The position numbers and the translations under genes were made by a program. The notes below the pieces were generated by a model, which saw only the letters and a list, made by a program, of their open reading frames with translations, was not told the DNA's origin and ran no database searches. A stretch of 38,513 bases of DNA from a virus. Below, piece by piece: positions 8,400-15,163 of the stretch (positions within the stretch are counted from its first letter, which is position 1; the number at the start of each line of letters is the position of its first letter). The stretch is taken from IMG/VR virus record IMGVR_UViG_3300025914_000474, positions 1 through 38,513 of that record; one strand, given 5' to 3'.

Positions 8400-8551
8400 T
8401 GAGTGATAAAAAAAAGGAGCTGGAGGAGGAGATAAAAGCACTGGAGGAGCGCTTGCAAACCTTACCAGATAATCAGTTTGAGGAGCGCATTGAGATCCGC
8501 AAAAAACTGATCAGAAAACGAATTGAATTAGGACAAACAATAAACATTTAA
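8396..8551 (+). CDS. Small coiled-coil protein, about 50 aa
   Basis: Two adjacent in-frame ATGs at 8396 and 8399 overlap the preceding TGA. From 8399 the product has 50 residues and reads MSDKKKELEEEIKALEE…, a strongly charged Lys/Glu/Arg helix with heptad-like leucines. Stop at 8549-8551, 10 bases before the Gam gene. The tight spacing and amphipathic helix make it credible despite its size. A helper or subunit of neighbouring early proteins is possible. Confidence 0.65.
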   Translation: MMSDKKKELEEEIKALEERLQTLPDNQFEERIEIRKKLIRKRIELGQTINI

Positions 8552-8561
8552 AATTAAAATC

Positions 8562-9086
8562 ATGGGAAAGACACGCCAAAAGAGGGTATTACTACCAAAC
8601 ACAATTACTAAAGCTGAGGCTGAGGAGGCATTTGCAGATTATGCTCAGTCAGATGCAAAGCAGCAACAACTTACCTCTAAAATGGATGAGGCTATTACAA
8701 AAATAAGAGACAAGTACGCTGCAGAGATCAGTGAGCTAAGCGAAAAAAAGGAAAGCGCATTTGAGATAATGCAAACCTATGCCGAAAACAACAGGGATGA
8801 TTTTGGAAAGAAAAAATCTATGGATTTAACGCATGGTACAATCGGTTTTAGGACTGGCACTCCAGCATTAAAAGCAGCCAAAGGCTTCACCTGGAAAAGT
8901 ATCACGGTATTATTATCTAAGGGGTATCCTGATTTCGTAAGACAGGTTACTGAGCCAGCTAAGGATAAGATACTGGCAGATCGCCTAACACCGGGCACAA
9001 GGGTTATGATGGCTGAGTGCGGTATAATAGTAGATCAGGCAGAAACATTCTTTGTAGAGCCTAAAAAGGAGCTTGTAGAGGCCTAA
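8562..9086 (+). CDS. Mu Gam-like DNA-end-protecting protein
   Basis: 174 residues, the length of Mu Gam. Residues ~15-80 form a long charged helix, then a compact domain with KKSMDLTHGTIGFRTGTPALK, which matches the Gam family pattern of an L-hydrophobic-GxIxFR strand pair after the coiled coil. Gam is a Ku-like dimer that binds double-strand DNA ends and blocks host exonucleases such as RecBCD/AddAB. The early-operon position after A and B matches Mu. Confidence 0.87.
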   Translation: MGKTRQKRVLLPNTITKAEAEEAFADYAQSDAKQQQLTSKMDEAITKIRDKYAAEISELSEKKESAFEIMQTYAENNRDDFGKKKSMDLTHGTIGFRTGTPALKAAKGFTWKSITVLLSKGYPDFVRQVTEPAKDKILADRLTPGTRVMMAECGIIVDQAETFFVEPKKELVEA

Positions 9087-9091
9087 TAATT

Positions 9092-9137
9092 ATCCCGGCT
9101 TAGAGGATAGCAAGCAGAGCAGTACTGCAGCCGGGAT
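9092..9137 (+). repeat. 46-nt bulged stem-loop element, copy 2
   Basis: Same plan as copy 1: perfect 9-bp outer stem (9092-9100 with 9129-9137), 13-nt 5' bulge and 4-bp GCAG/CTGC inner stem with a 7-nt loop. It starts 5 nt after the Gam stop and is followed by a CACAATAAAA leader before the ORF at 9161. Confidence 0.85.
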
Positions 9138-9160
9138 CCACACAATAAAAAATTAAAACA

Positions 9161-9412
9161 ATGATTTCATTTTACAAAGCGCCCATTGAACATGGGGAAA
9201 ACCTGCATTATGAAAGGTTAATGCAGTTTGCAGAGGCGGTGATCACTCAGCGCCCTGATTCAAGTTTGCACTCAGTATTAAGTATTCTGAGGACTTACAT
9301 ATCCATAACCCAAACAAAGACAAACTTTCATGCCTCAGGTAGGAAAAACGAGATTGTAATCAAGTCCAGAATAACAAAAAAGCCTCTGGCATTTATCAAA
9401 ATCCCGGCTTAG
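9161..9412 (+). CDS. Hypothetical cassette protein, 83 aa
   Basis: Small soluble protein without recognised motifs. The gene lies exactly between 46-nt element copies 2 and 3, and its stop codon (TAG 9410-9412) is provided by copy 3. Its last residues, IPA, are encoded by the element's first bases. This cassette-like embedding is its most telling feature; function unknown. Confidence 0.6.
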   Translation: MISFYKAPIEHGENLHYERLMQFAEAVITQRPDSSLHSVLSILRTYISITQTKTNFHASGRKNEIVIKSRITKKPLAFIKIPA

Positions 9413-9446
9413 AGAATAGGCTGCAGGTCGTTACTGCAGCCGGGAT
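9401..9446 (+). repeat. 46-nt bulged stem-loop element, copy 3
   Basis: Same 9-bp outer stem (9401-9409 with 9438-9446), 13-nt bulge and GCAG/CTGC inner stem. In this copy GGCTGCAG (9419-9426) can also pair with CTGCAGCC (9434-9441), giving an alternative 8-bp hairpin that competes with the outer stem. It overlaps the stop of the preceding ORF and ends 4 nt before the methyltransferase ATG. Confidence 0.85.
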
Positions 9447-9450
9447 CAAC

Positions 9451-10194
9451 ATGAAACAATTAACATTAGGTAGTTGGTATTCGGGGGGGGTAGATGGGTT
9501 TGCATACGCAGCCTCAGAGCTTGGAATCAAAACCCTATACCACATAGAAAGCAACAAAGATTTATGGAAATATTTAAAAAACACTTATGGATCTGATACA
9601 CCAATACACAGATACGATGGATTTTGCGGAGCCAAAAACCTGCCCTTTACAAACATTATCGCAGGTGGAGATCCATGCCAGCCATCCAGTACATCCGGGC
9701 TCAGAAAGGGCAAAACAGATGACCGTTACCGCTGGCCGGAAATGTTTAGAGGAATTTCAGAGCTCCGGCCCGATTGGGTTATTAACGAAAATGTTGCTGG
9801 ATCAGTCAGTAACATGGTACTCGACCAAAAGATTACTGATCTGGAAAGCATCGGTTACACCTGCCAAGCGTTCAATATACCAGCTGTTGCCGTTAACGCC
9901 GACCATACAAGGCAAAGAATTTGGCTTATTGCCAACTCCAATGTACAAAGATGGGGAGAGTTATTACATTTTGACACTGGATCAATCTTTCAAAAGAGTG
10001 GACAAAAGTATTCATTGGGGGCACAAGGCAATGCTTTTTTACGGTTTGAAAAAAGCGAAAGTCAACCCGCAATTCTCCCTCTTTCTCATGGGATACCCGA
10101 CCACATTACTAAACTTGGAGCGGTCGGAAACTCAATTGTGTATGTCATTCCTATGATAATAATGCAGTGCATTCAACACATTGAAAATATATAA
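9451..10194 (+). CDS. C5-cytosine DNA methyltransferase, possibly phase-variable
   Basis: 247 residues. Motif I region GSWYSGGVDGF (7-17), motif IV AGGDPCQPSS with nucleophile Cys76, motif VI INENVAG (111-117), motif VIII HTRQRIWLIAN (152-162) and motif X LGAVGNSIV (222-230) are all present. It should transfer methyl groups from SAM to a cytosine in a specific DNA word. No nuclease partner is adjacent, so it is probably an orphan enzyme protecting phage DNA from restriction or marking replication. The target-recognition segment between motifs VIII and X is short. A run of eight Gs lies in motif I, and a 189-codon ORF overlaps in another frame. It lies between 46-nt elements 3 and 4. Confidence 0.88.
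   Translation: MKQLTLGSWYSGGVDGFAYAASELGIKTLYHIESNKDLWKYLKNTYGSDTPIHRYDGFCGAKNLPFTNIIAGGDPCQPSSTSGLRKGKTDDRYRWPEMFRGISELRPDWVINENVAGSVSNMVLDQKITDLESIGYTCQAFNIPAVAVNADHTRQRIWLIANSNVQRWGELLHFDTGSIFQKSGQKYSLGAQGNAFLRFEKSESQPAILPLSHGIPDHITKLGAVGNSIVYVIPMIIMQCIQHIENI
9483..9490 (+). repeat. G8 homopolymer inside methyltransferase motif I
   Basis: Eight consecutive Gs encode part of Ser-Gly-Gly in motif I, at codons 11-13. With G7 the frame meets TAG immediately after the tract; with G9 it runs into a stop about 40 codons later. A slippage-prone tract at this position is the usual form of a phase-variable methyltransferase. Confidence 0.75.
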
Positions 10195-10198
10195 CACA

Positions 10199-10244
10199 AT
10201 CCCGGCTTAGAGGATAATCAGCAGAGCAGTACTGCAGCCGGGAT
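10199..10244 (+). repeat. 46-nt bulged stem-loop element, copy 4
   Basis: Outer stem 10199-10207 with 10236-10244, 13-nt bulge and GCAG/CTGC inner stem. It begins 4 nt after the methyltransferase stop and is followed by CCACAATAAAA and the ATPase start at 10270. Together with copy 3 it bounds the methyltransferase as a direct-repeat cassette. Confidence 0.85.
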
Positions 10245-10269
10245 CCACAATAAAAACTTAATTAATTAA

Positions 10270-10944
10270 ATGGCAACTACAGGTATAAACGATTTTTTAA
10301 ACAAGAAATACAAAGAGTTGGATTTTGATGGAGAGTGGCTGGCCTCCTTTGGTAAGCCTGAGAAAAACTTTAAATGTTGTGTGGCTGGAGCCTCTGGCAA
10401 TGGTAAAACTGAGTTTGTAATTAAACTCACTAAGTATCTGGCCAGCTTTACTAAGGTGTACTACAATAGCCATGAACAGAAATTTAGCAAAAGCCTGAGA
10501 GATGCTTTACACCGCAATAATATGCGTGAAGTAAACGGGAAAGTGGTTTTTGCAGATGGAGAGAGTGTTGAGGAAATGGATGAGCGCCTGAGTAAACGTA
10601 ACAGCCCTGGAGCCATCGTAATTGATAGCCGGGATTATATGAAGCTCACTATTGATCAGTTTGTTTACCTGATTAATAAGTATCCACACAAATGCTTTAT
10701 AGTGATTTGCTGGGCCAGCGGATCTAAACCAAAGGGCTCACACGCTGAGGCCATTGAGTACTGCTGTGATGTAAAGATCCTGGTTAAAGATTTTAAGGCC
10801 TTAATGAGGAGCCGTTTTGGAGGTAACAAGCCCTTTGATATCTGGCCAGATCGTAATAACAAGGCCAAAACCCCGGCAAAAGGTGAGCAAAGCGACCTGT
10901 TTAGTGCCACATTAAATGCAGAAATACCCACAATAAACGCCTAA
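10270..10944 (+). CDS. RecA-fold / AAA ATPase of the early region
   Basis: 224 residues with a textbook Walker A at 40-47 (GASGNGKT) and Walker B at 114-119 (GAIVID). A third strand ending ICWASG (residues ~146-151) may be a sensor. The layout of a single small RecA-like core without HTH resembles phage recombination or replication ATPases such as Sak4-type or terminase-like NTPases, but I cannot assign it to one family. Its place after Gam suggests DNA replication or repair during transposition. Confidence 0.75.
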   Translation: MATTGINDFLNKKYKELDFDGEWLASFGKPEKNFKCCVAGASGNGKTEFVIKLTKYLASFTKVYYNSHEQKFSKSLRDALHRNNMREVNGKVVFADGESVEEMDERLSKRNSPGAIVIDSRDYMKLTIDQFVYLINKYPHKCFIVICWASGSKPKGSHAEAIEYCCDVKILVKDFKALMRSRFGGNKPFDIWPDRNNKAKTPAKGEQSDLFSATLNAEIPTINA

Positions 10945-10948
10945 AAAG

Positions 10949-11353
10949 ATGCAAAAAAGACATACTAAAGCAACGTTTTTACGCATGATAAAGGCTCTTA
11001 ATGCTGCAGATCAGTACACCAGGAGGCATGATTATGCTTTTAGGCACTCTGGAGAGCGTACTGAAAGCACAAAGGACTTGTATGATGATGAGATGCTGGC
11101 AGTAATAAAAGAGCTGGAGGACACTTTTAAGGTAGAGGATCAGTGCGATGTGATGCGCAAAAAAATCATATCAAAGGCACATCAAATGTTTTGGGAATTA
11201 CCAAACGGAAACGCCGACATAGCCCGGATTGATCAGTGGTGTGTTGAGCAAGGCCCGTTTAAAAAGCTCTTTAATAAGCACACGATAAAAGAGCTGCCTA
11301 CACTGGTAAGTGTGTTTGAGAAAGTGTATAAACATTACATGAGCAAAATATAA
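10949..11353 (+). CDS. Hypothetical early protein, 134 aa
   Basis: Basic-acidic mixed helical protein without recognised motif. It starts 4 bases after the ATPase stop, behind a CCACAATAAA word that lies within the ATPase 3' end (10928-10937), so the two genes are co-expressed. Possible partner of the ATPase; not demonstrated. Confidence 0.7.
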   Translation: MQKRHTKATFLRMIKALNAADQYTRRHDYAFRHSGERTESTKDLYDDEMLAVIKELEDTFKVEDQCDVMRKKIISKAHQMFWELPNGNADIARIDQWCVEQGPFKKLFNKHTIKELPTLVSVFEKVYKHYMSKI

Positions 11354-11357
11354 AACG

Positions 11358-11579
11358 ATGCGGAATAGTAGCCTTATCAATCGCAGAAACAAACTCATAT
11401 ACGCAAAGTATGCTGAGTTATGGGGCCAGGGCCTCAGGGAGGAGTTAATCTGGCCTGAGCTTGTACTGGCATTTCACCTGGAGAGAGACACCATCTACAG
11501 GATAGTATTAAAACAAAGCAAAATAATTGAGGCGGTATCACCTGAGCTGCCATTGGAGGATAAAGATGCAGCTAACTAA
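11358..11579 (+). CDS. Small helix-turn-helix protein, possible Mor-like or late activator
   Basis: 73 residues. KYAELWGQGLREELIWPELVLAFHLERDTIYRIVLKQSK (residues ~15-54) reads as a helical core with a recognition helix after FHLERDTI. Mu uses Mor and C, small HTH proteins late in the early operon, to switch on middle and late genes. Size and position fit such an activator, but the family is not certain. Its 3' end overlaps the next start by 14 bases. Confidence 0.5.
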   Translation: MRNSSLINRRNKLIYAKYAELWGQGLREELIWPELVLAFHLERDTIYRIVLKQSKIIEAVSPELPLEDKDAAN

Positions 11580-12270
11580 ATTCAAAATAACCGCTCCCAA
11601 ATTGGACGGTTATATGATGGTAATATACCACGACAATAATTTTAAGAGCGTTTTAAATGAGTTTAAACCCGCTTTAACCGAAAAGCAACTCAACGCTATT
11701 TTAAACTATATACCTAATGATCCAGCTCAGATCAAAGGCATATTTAATCAGGTTTACTCCGGCAAACTGATAGTTGAAAAGGTGCACGCCATTGGTGCTG
11801 AGCCTGAGGTAAAGCCAGCAGAGCCAGATAATGCGGAGGCAACTGATTACCCGGCAAATAAAAAGATTGAGCTGTTCTGCAGGTTGTTCATGGATCACCA
11901 TAAGGATCAGTTAGGCAATCCGATAAAGTATAAAACAGGCGCTGCTGAATCAGGTAAAATGAAAGCGCTGGTAATTACACCTGCAGAGCTGGAGCTGCTG
12001 TTAGGCGTTTACATGGCCTCTGATGAGTGGTTTACTAAGCCAAAGAGCATCAGCAATTTCATTAACAAGTATAATGAGATCAGGGTGCTGGCCTATTCAG
12101 AACCTAAAGCTAAGACCAAAAACTTTCCACTGCCTTATGATCAGGAGTTTTTTGCACGCCTGGGCTTTACAGATCAGCGCCTGTATTGGGATCACCTGAG
12201 GGCTAATGGCTACAAGTGGGTAGAATCACCAGGCAGAGGCGGGAAATGGTTAAAACAAGACACAATATAA
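11566..12270 (+). CDS. Hypothetical early protein, 234 aa
   Basis: The start is placed at ATG 11566, overlapping the preceding stop region; the in-frame ATG at 11527 would overlap much more. A Pro/Glu-rich linker (AEPEVKPAEPDNAEATDYP, residues ~74-92) separates an N-terminal ~70-residue part from a larger helical C-terminal part. The C-terminal end, with DHLRANGYKWVESPGRGGKW, resembles a winged-helix tip, so DNA binding is possible. No established family recognised. Confidence 0.65.
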   Translation: MQLTKFKITAPKLDGYMMVIYHDNNFKSVLNEFKPALTEKQLNAILNYIPNDPAQIKGIFNQVYSGKLIVEKVHAIGAEPEVKPAEPDNAEATDYPANKKIELFCRLFMDHHKDQLGNPIKYKTGAAESGKMKALVITPAELELLLGVYMASDEWFTKPKSISNFINKYNEIRVLAYSEPKAKTKNFPLPYDQEFFARLGFTDQRLYWDHLRANGYKWVESPGRGGKWLKQDTI

Positions 12271-12282
12271 AAAACAACAAAT

Positions 12283-12723
12283 ATGAAAATTTACGTAGCA
12301 AGTAGCTGGAGGAACGGATTTCAGCAGGAAGTAGTTAAACAGTTGAGAGAGGCTGGCCATGAGGTTTATGATTTTAAAAATCCTCCTGGAGGCACCGGGT
12401 TTAGTTGGTCTGATGTTGATCCTGATTGGCAAAAATGGACTAATGAGCAATACTTAAATGCTTTGGATCATCCAGTATCCGAAAGGGGGTTTAAATCTGA
12501 CTTTGATGCAATGGAGTGGGCTGATGCCTGTGTTATGGTTATGCCGTGCGGTAGATCTGCTCATGTTGAGGCTGGCTGGATGCAAGGAGCTGGAAAACCT
12601 ACTGCTATACTGATAACGGAGGCTGAGCCAGAGCTGATGTATAAAATGTTTTCACTGGTAACAGATAGTTTAAGCGATGTGATACACCACATGGCATTGC
12701 AGGACTTATTATTAAAAATGTAA
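12283..12723 (+). CDS. Nucleoside 2-deoxyribosyltransferase-like protein
   Basis: 146 residues. N-terminal KIYVASSWRN and C-terminal CVMVMPCGRSAHVEAGWMQG are signatures of the nucleoside 2-deoxyribosyltransferase fold: a nucleotide-binding beta strand, then the catalytic-Glu-containing segment (Glu in HVEAGW). Such enzymes swap or cleave bases of deoxynucleosides or nucleotides. Role in the phage could be nucleotide salvage, precursor supply for a modified base, or NAD-type hydrolysis; only the fold is supported. Its stop overlaps the next start. Confidence 0.78.
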   Translation: MKIYVASSWRNGFQQEVVKQLREAGHEVYDFKNPPGGTGFSWSDVDPDWQKWTNEQYLNALDHPVSERGFKSDFDAMEWADACVMVMPCGRSAHVEAGWMQGAGKPTAILITEAEPELMYKMFSLVTDSLSDVIHHMALQDLLLKM

Positions 12724-13028
12724 TGGAACAAGGAGTATATATTTCAGGGAAAATCACTGGCCTGCCTATGCAGGAGGTCACTGATAAGTTTATTAAAGCA
12801 GAGCAGCATCTGTATAAAGCAGGTTTCAGGGATATCATTAACCCTGTATTTCTTGATCATTCTGCCAATACAAACGAGGATCATAATGAGTTTATGAAAA
12901 CCGATATTAAGGCAATGATGAGCTGCAATACAATTTATGTTTTGCCTTGCTGGAAAGATAGCAAGGGGGCAAAAATAGAGCTGCAGCTGGCTATACAGTT
13001 AAACTTTAATATCATTTGGGGCGATTAA
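12723..13028 (+). CDS. DUF4406-like protein (deoxyribosyltransferase-related fold)
   Basis: 101 residues. VYISGKITGLP at the N-terminus and KTDIKAMMSCNTIYVLPCWKDSKGAKIELQLA match the DUF4406 pattern, a short relative of the nucleoside deoxyribosyltransferase fold; Glu in AKIELQ corresponds to the catalytic position. The start codon overlaps the stop of the upstream related gene (TAATG), so two related enzymes are made together. It is the last gene of the early operon before the terminator at 13062. Confidence 0.75.
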   Translation: MEQGVYISGKITGLPMQEVTDKFIKAEQHLYKAGFRDIINPVFLDHSANTNEDHNEFMKTDIKAMMSCNTIYVLPCWKDSKGAKIELQLAIQLNFNIIWGD

Positions 13029-13061
13029 AAAGCCTCAATAACGTGCACAAACACCCACAAT

Positions 13062-13087
13062 AAACCCTCAAAACATGAGGGTTTTTT
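13062..13087 (+). terminator. Rho-independent terminator of the early operon
   Basis: AAACCCTCA (13062-13070) pairs with TGAGGGTTT (13076-13084), with a 5-nt loop and a T6 run at 13082-13087. The ATG at 13075 lies within this hairpin, so it is not used as the start of the next gene. Confidence 0.85.
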
Positions 13088-13101
13088 ATTTAACTTTGAT
13101 T

Positions 13102-13518
13102 ATGTATAAAGAAAAAAAACTCACTGGCTATGTTGATCCAGGTAAAGTATACAACTGGCAGGATGTAAAAATATATCTGGATGGCAAGGAAGTTAAGGGC
13201 AACTATACTGTTAATGCAGTTGCTTATCCTAAAGAGATGGATCTAAAAACATTTGAATTTAACGAGGACTTTATTAAAGATACTTTAACCAATTACTTTA
13301 AAGGCTTTTTTGATGATATGCGGATTGTTTTTGGTGAAGTTGAGGGCTGGCCAGCCTTTGGCTTTATAGGCAAAAGAGCTGGAAACGAATATTGCTATTC
13401 CTTTGATGTTAGAAAATTTGATGCAGAGAAAAAAGATGGCATGTTATATCATTGGCTGGAGAGTATCATGGGAGAGATTGTAAAAAGTGAGCAAACTATA
13501 TTATTAGAGAAGAAATGA
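13102..13518 (+). CDS. Hypothetical protein, 138 aa
   Basis: The start is set at ATG 13102 (MYKEKKLTGY), because the upstream in-frame ATG at 13075 is inside the terminator. The sequence is beta-rich at the N-terminus and contains an aromatic-rich middle (YFKGFFDDMRIVFGEVEGWPAF); no family recognised. It overlaps the following secreted TPR gene by ATGA. No promoter was identified between the terminator and this gene; low read-through or a promoter in 13030-13100 is possible. Confidence 0.65.
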   Translation: MYKEKKLTGYVDPGKVYNWQDVKIYLDGKEVKGNYTVNAVAYPKEMDLKTFEFNEDFIKDTLTNYFKGFFDDMRIVFGEVEGWPAFGFIGKRAGNEYCYSFDVRKFDAEKKDGMLYHWLESIMGEIVKSEQTILLEKK

Positions 13519-13949
13519 AAAAACTATTAATCATCATTATACTGGCAGTATCAGCGCTGACCAGTCGGGCTCAGTCAACCGCTCTGGACGTTGCTGATAA
13601 ATACTTTGCTAATAAGGAGTACTCCAAAGCCTCTGATTATTATGATCAGGTTTTAAAGGCAGATCCGGCAAATGTAAAAGCGCTCAGGCGTATGGGGTTT
13701 TGCATTATGAACTTTCAGGGCCAGGAGCTCAATGCAACTCAATTCTTTAACAGAGCGCTTAAAATTGAGCCAAAGGATCCGGTATCTAATTACTATATGG
13801 GGGTTATATTCATGGATCAGGCAAAGCTGGCCAGCAATACAAATGAAAAAAGCGATTACAAGGCTAAGGCTGCATTATATTTAAAAAACGCTGTCAACTA
13901 TGGCAGCGAAGATGCTAAGGGCGCTATAAAGGATTTAAACGGTATTTAA
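13515..13949 (+). CDS. Secreted TPR-repeat protein
   Basis: 144 residues. MKKLLIIIILAVSALTSRAQ is a signal peptide with xAQ cleavage. The mature part has two to three tetratricopeptide repeats (ADKYFANKEYSKASDYYDQV; then FFNRALKIEPKDPVSNYYMG). TPRs mediate protein-protein contacts, here in the periplasm. It could be a lysogenic-conversion gene. The stop is followed by a TTTAAA array and a bidirectional terminator facing the leftward block. Confidence 0.75.
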   Translation: MKKLLIIIILAVSALTSRAQSTALDVADKYFANKEYSKASDYYDQVLKADPANVKALRRMGFCIMNFQGQELNATQFFNRALKIEPKDPVSNYYMGVIFMDQAKLASNTNEKSDYKAKAALYLKNAVNYGSEDAKGAIKDLNGI

Positions 13950-13950
13950 A
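13934..13950. repeat. TTTAAA 11-bp-phased array, copy ii
   Basis: ATTTAAACGGT occurs twice in tandem, TTTAAA starting at 13934 and 13945, 11 bp apart. It spans the end of the TPR gene and the convergent intergenic region. Confidence 0.55.
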
Positions 13951-13971
13951 CGGTAATAATGTAAAAGGTGT

Positions 13972-14001
13972 AAAGCCTCTCAGATCTGAGAGGCTTTTTT
14001 T
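13972..14001. terminator. Bidirectional terminator between convergent blocks
   Basis: Bases 13972-13997 form a perfect 26-bp palindrome (13-bp arms centred on AGATCT) with T-runs on the + side (13995-14001) and A-rich bases on the other. It separates the rightward TPR gene from the leftward structural block, whose last stop codon (14000-14002) abuts it. Confidence 0.85.
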
Positions 14002-14575
14002 ATGGCATTATAAAACCATCGGTAAACGGAGTGCCTGGAGGCCTGCTGGTTTGCTTCACTCTGAGCACCGTTACATCCGGATCTGCCATTACAAAGTTTC
14101 TGGTGTAGTCTGAGGCGATATCATCTATCACCGTACCAAAATCAACCATGCTGGTAATAATCATATCCTGAGCCGTATCCTCATTGTCGCTAACCCGCTC
14201 CAGAGATTTCATGCCCGGCAAACTAAATCCGTTTAAAGCCATGTTGAGCTGTTCTGAATACTCAAAAAACTGTAAGGCTAATTCCTGGTTTACTGAGCCT
14301 GTAAAAGAATCTGCATAGTTTTCAAAATACAGGTAAAAGCGGATATAGCCATCACCCCGCTGCTGGTTTTTACCAACCGTTTTCCAGTTAAACTGGCCGT
14401 ACTCCATCAGCACACAAGGCAACGGTATGGCGTATGAAAGTTCTGGATTAGTAAACTGGCCCATCTGTTTATCAAAATGCTGCAGATCTGGCAAATTAAG
14501 CTCAGGCGGTAAATCTTTGAGCGTTGCCATCAGGTAAGCGCCTATCTGTTTAAAAAGATCTTTTTTTATGCTCAT
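14000..14575 (-). CDS. Phage structural-type protein, 191 aa (possible tail terminator)
   Basis: Last gene of the leftward block, overlapping the gpG-like gene by 4 bases. The product is a mixed alpha/beta protein with GDGYIRFYLYFENYAD and a following acidic helix pair. Tail-terminator or gp37-like proteins of Mu-type phages sit next to gpG and have this size, but I see no diagnostic motif. Structural role is inferred from position. Confidence 0.5.
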   Translation of the reverse strand: MSIKKDLFKQIGAYLMATLKDLPPELNLPDLQHFDKQMGQFTNPELSYAIPLPCVLMEYGQFNWKTVGKNQQRGDGYIRFYLYFENYADSFTGSVNQELALQFFEYSEQLNMALNGFSLPGMKSLERVSDNEDTAQDMIITSMVDFGTVIDDIASDYTRNFVMADPDVTVLRVKQTSRPPGTPFTDGFIMP

Positions 14576-15162
14576 TGCTCATCTACTTTAAAATACTTGT
14601 TAAGCTCATCGGTTATGTAATCTTTTATGTTACGCTCCAGTATGGCGCTATCTCCAATAAACTGCCTTTTAGGTATGGTTATATGATCCTTTTTGGAGAT
14701 AGCCAGATTGAGGTAAAATTGTGCAGTTTCACTCAGCTGCTTTGGCGTGCCTCTGGCAGTTTTCTGGCCACCTCCGTATTTATAATACATAGCCCAAAAA
14801 AAGCGCCTCATTTGTGCCGTGATCTTTATCTCCCCGCCGAAATTGTGTATCTCAGCATACGGGATACCCTCATCAACGCCAACTGTAGCGCCATCAATGG
14901 AGGTGTGTTTTATTCTTACGCCTCTTTTTAGTGTACCGGCCCCCGGGCCAGTACCCACAAGCAGCGCCCGGACTTTGTTATTTGGGCCTCCTTTTCTGGC
15001 TGGCCATTTAACCAGGGCCTGATCAGTAAAGCCCTGGTTAGTAAAGCTGGCCTTAAAATGATTGATAGCCATAATAGCTGCCTGCTGGATCATTCTGAGC
15101 TTTAATGCCCGGTATCCGTTTAGTAGCTCATCAAATTCGTGTGCGTGCCTATTCTCTGCCAT
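14572..15162 (-). CDS. Mu gpG-like virion morphogenesis / tail completion protein
   Basis: 196 residues. HFKASFTNQGFTDQALVKWPARKGG (residues ~34-58) and DEGIPYAEIHNFGGEIKITAQMRRFFWAMYYKYGG are the characteristic blocks of the Mu gpG/phage virion-morphogenesis family, with the Y-A-x-I-H-N-F-G-G motif and the C-terminal IPKRQFIGDS. The protein acts at head completion or tail joining. It follows the tape measure gene after 1 base. Confidence 0.85.
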   Translation of the reverse strand: MAENRHAHEFDELLNGYRALKLRMIQQAAIMAINHFKASFTNQGFTDQALVKWPARKGGPNNKVRALLVGTGPGAGTLKRGVRIKHTSIDGATVGVDEGIPYAEIHNFGGEIKITAQMRRFFWAMYYKYGGGQKTARGTPKQLSETAQFYLNLAISKKDHITIPKRQFIGDSAILERNIKDYITDELNKYFKVDEQ

Positions 15163-15163
15163 G

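Noticed and set aside
9587-10156. Independent gene fully inside the methyltransferase
   Set aside because: No leader of its own, and its first ~110 codons look like a shadow frame. Kept only as a finding because of motif resemblance in its second half.
4405-10244. 46-nt elements as ordinary rho-independent terminators
   Set aside because: No T-run follows any of the four copies, and three lie within the early operon where termination would cut off essential genes.
4405-10244. CRISPR array
   Set aside because: Copies are far apart, flanked by genes, and have no regular spacers or cas genes.
13075-13101. N-terminal extension of the 13102 gene from ATG 13075
   Set aside because: The ATG is in the loop of a clear terminator hairpin.
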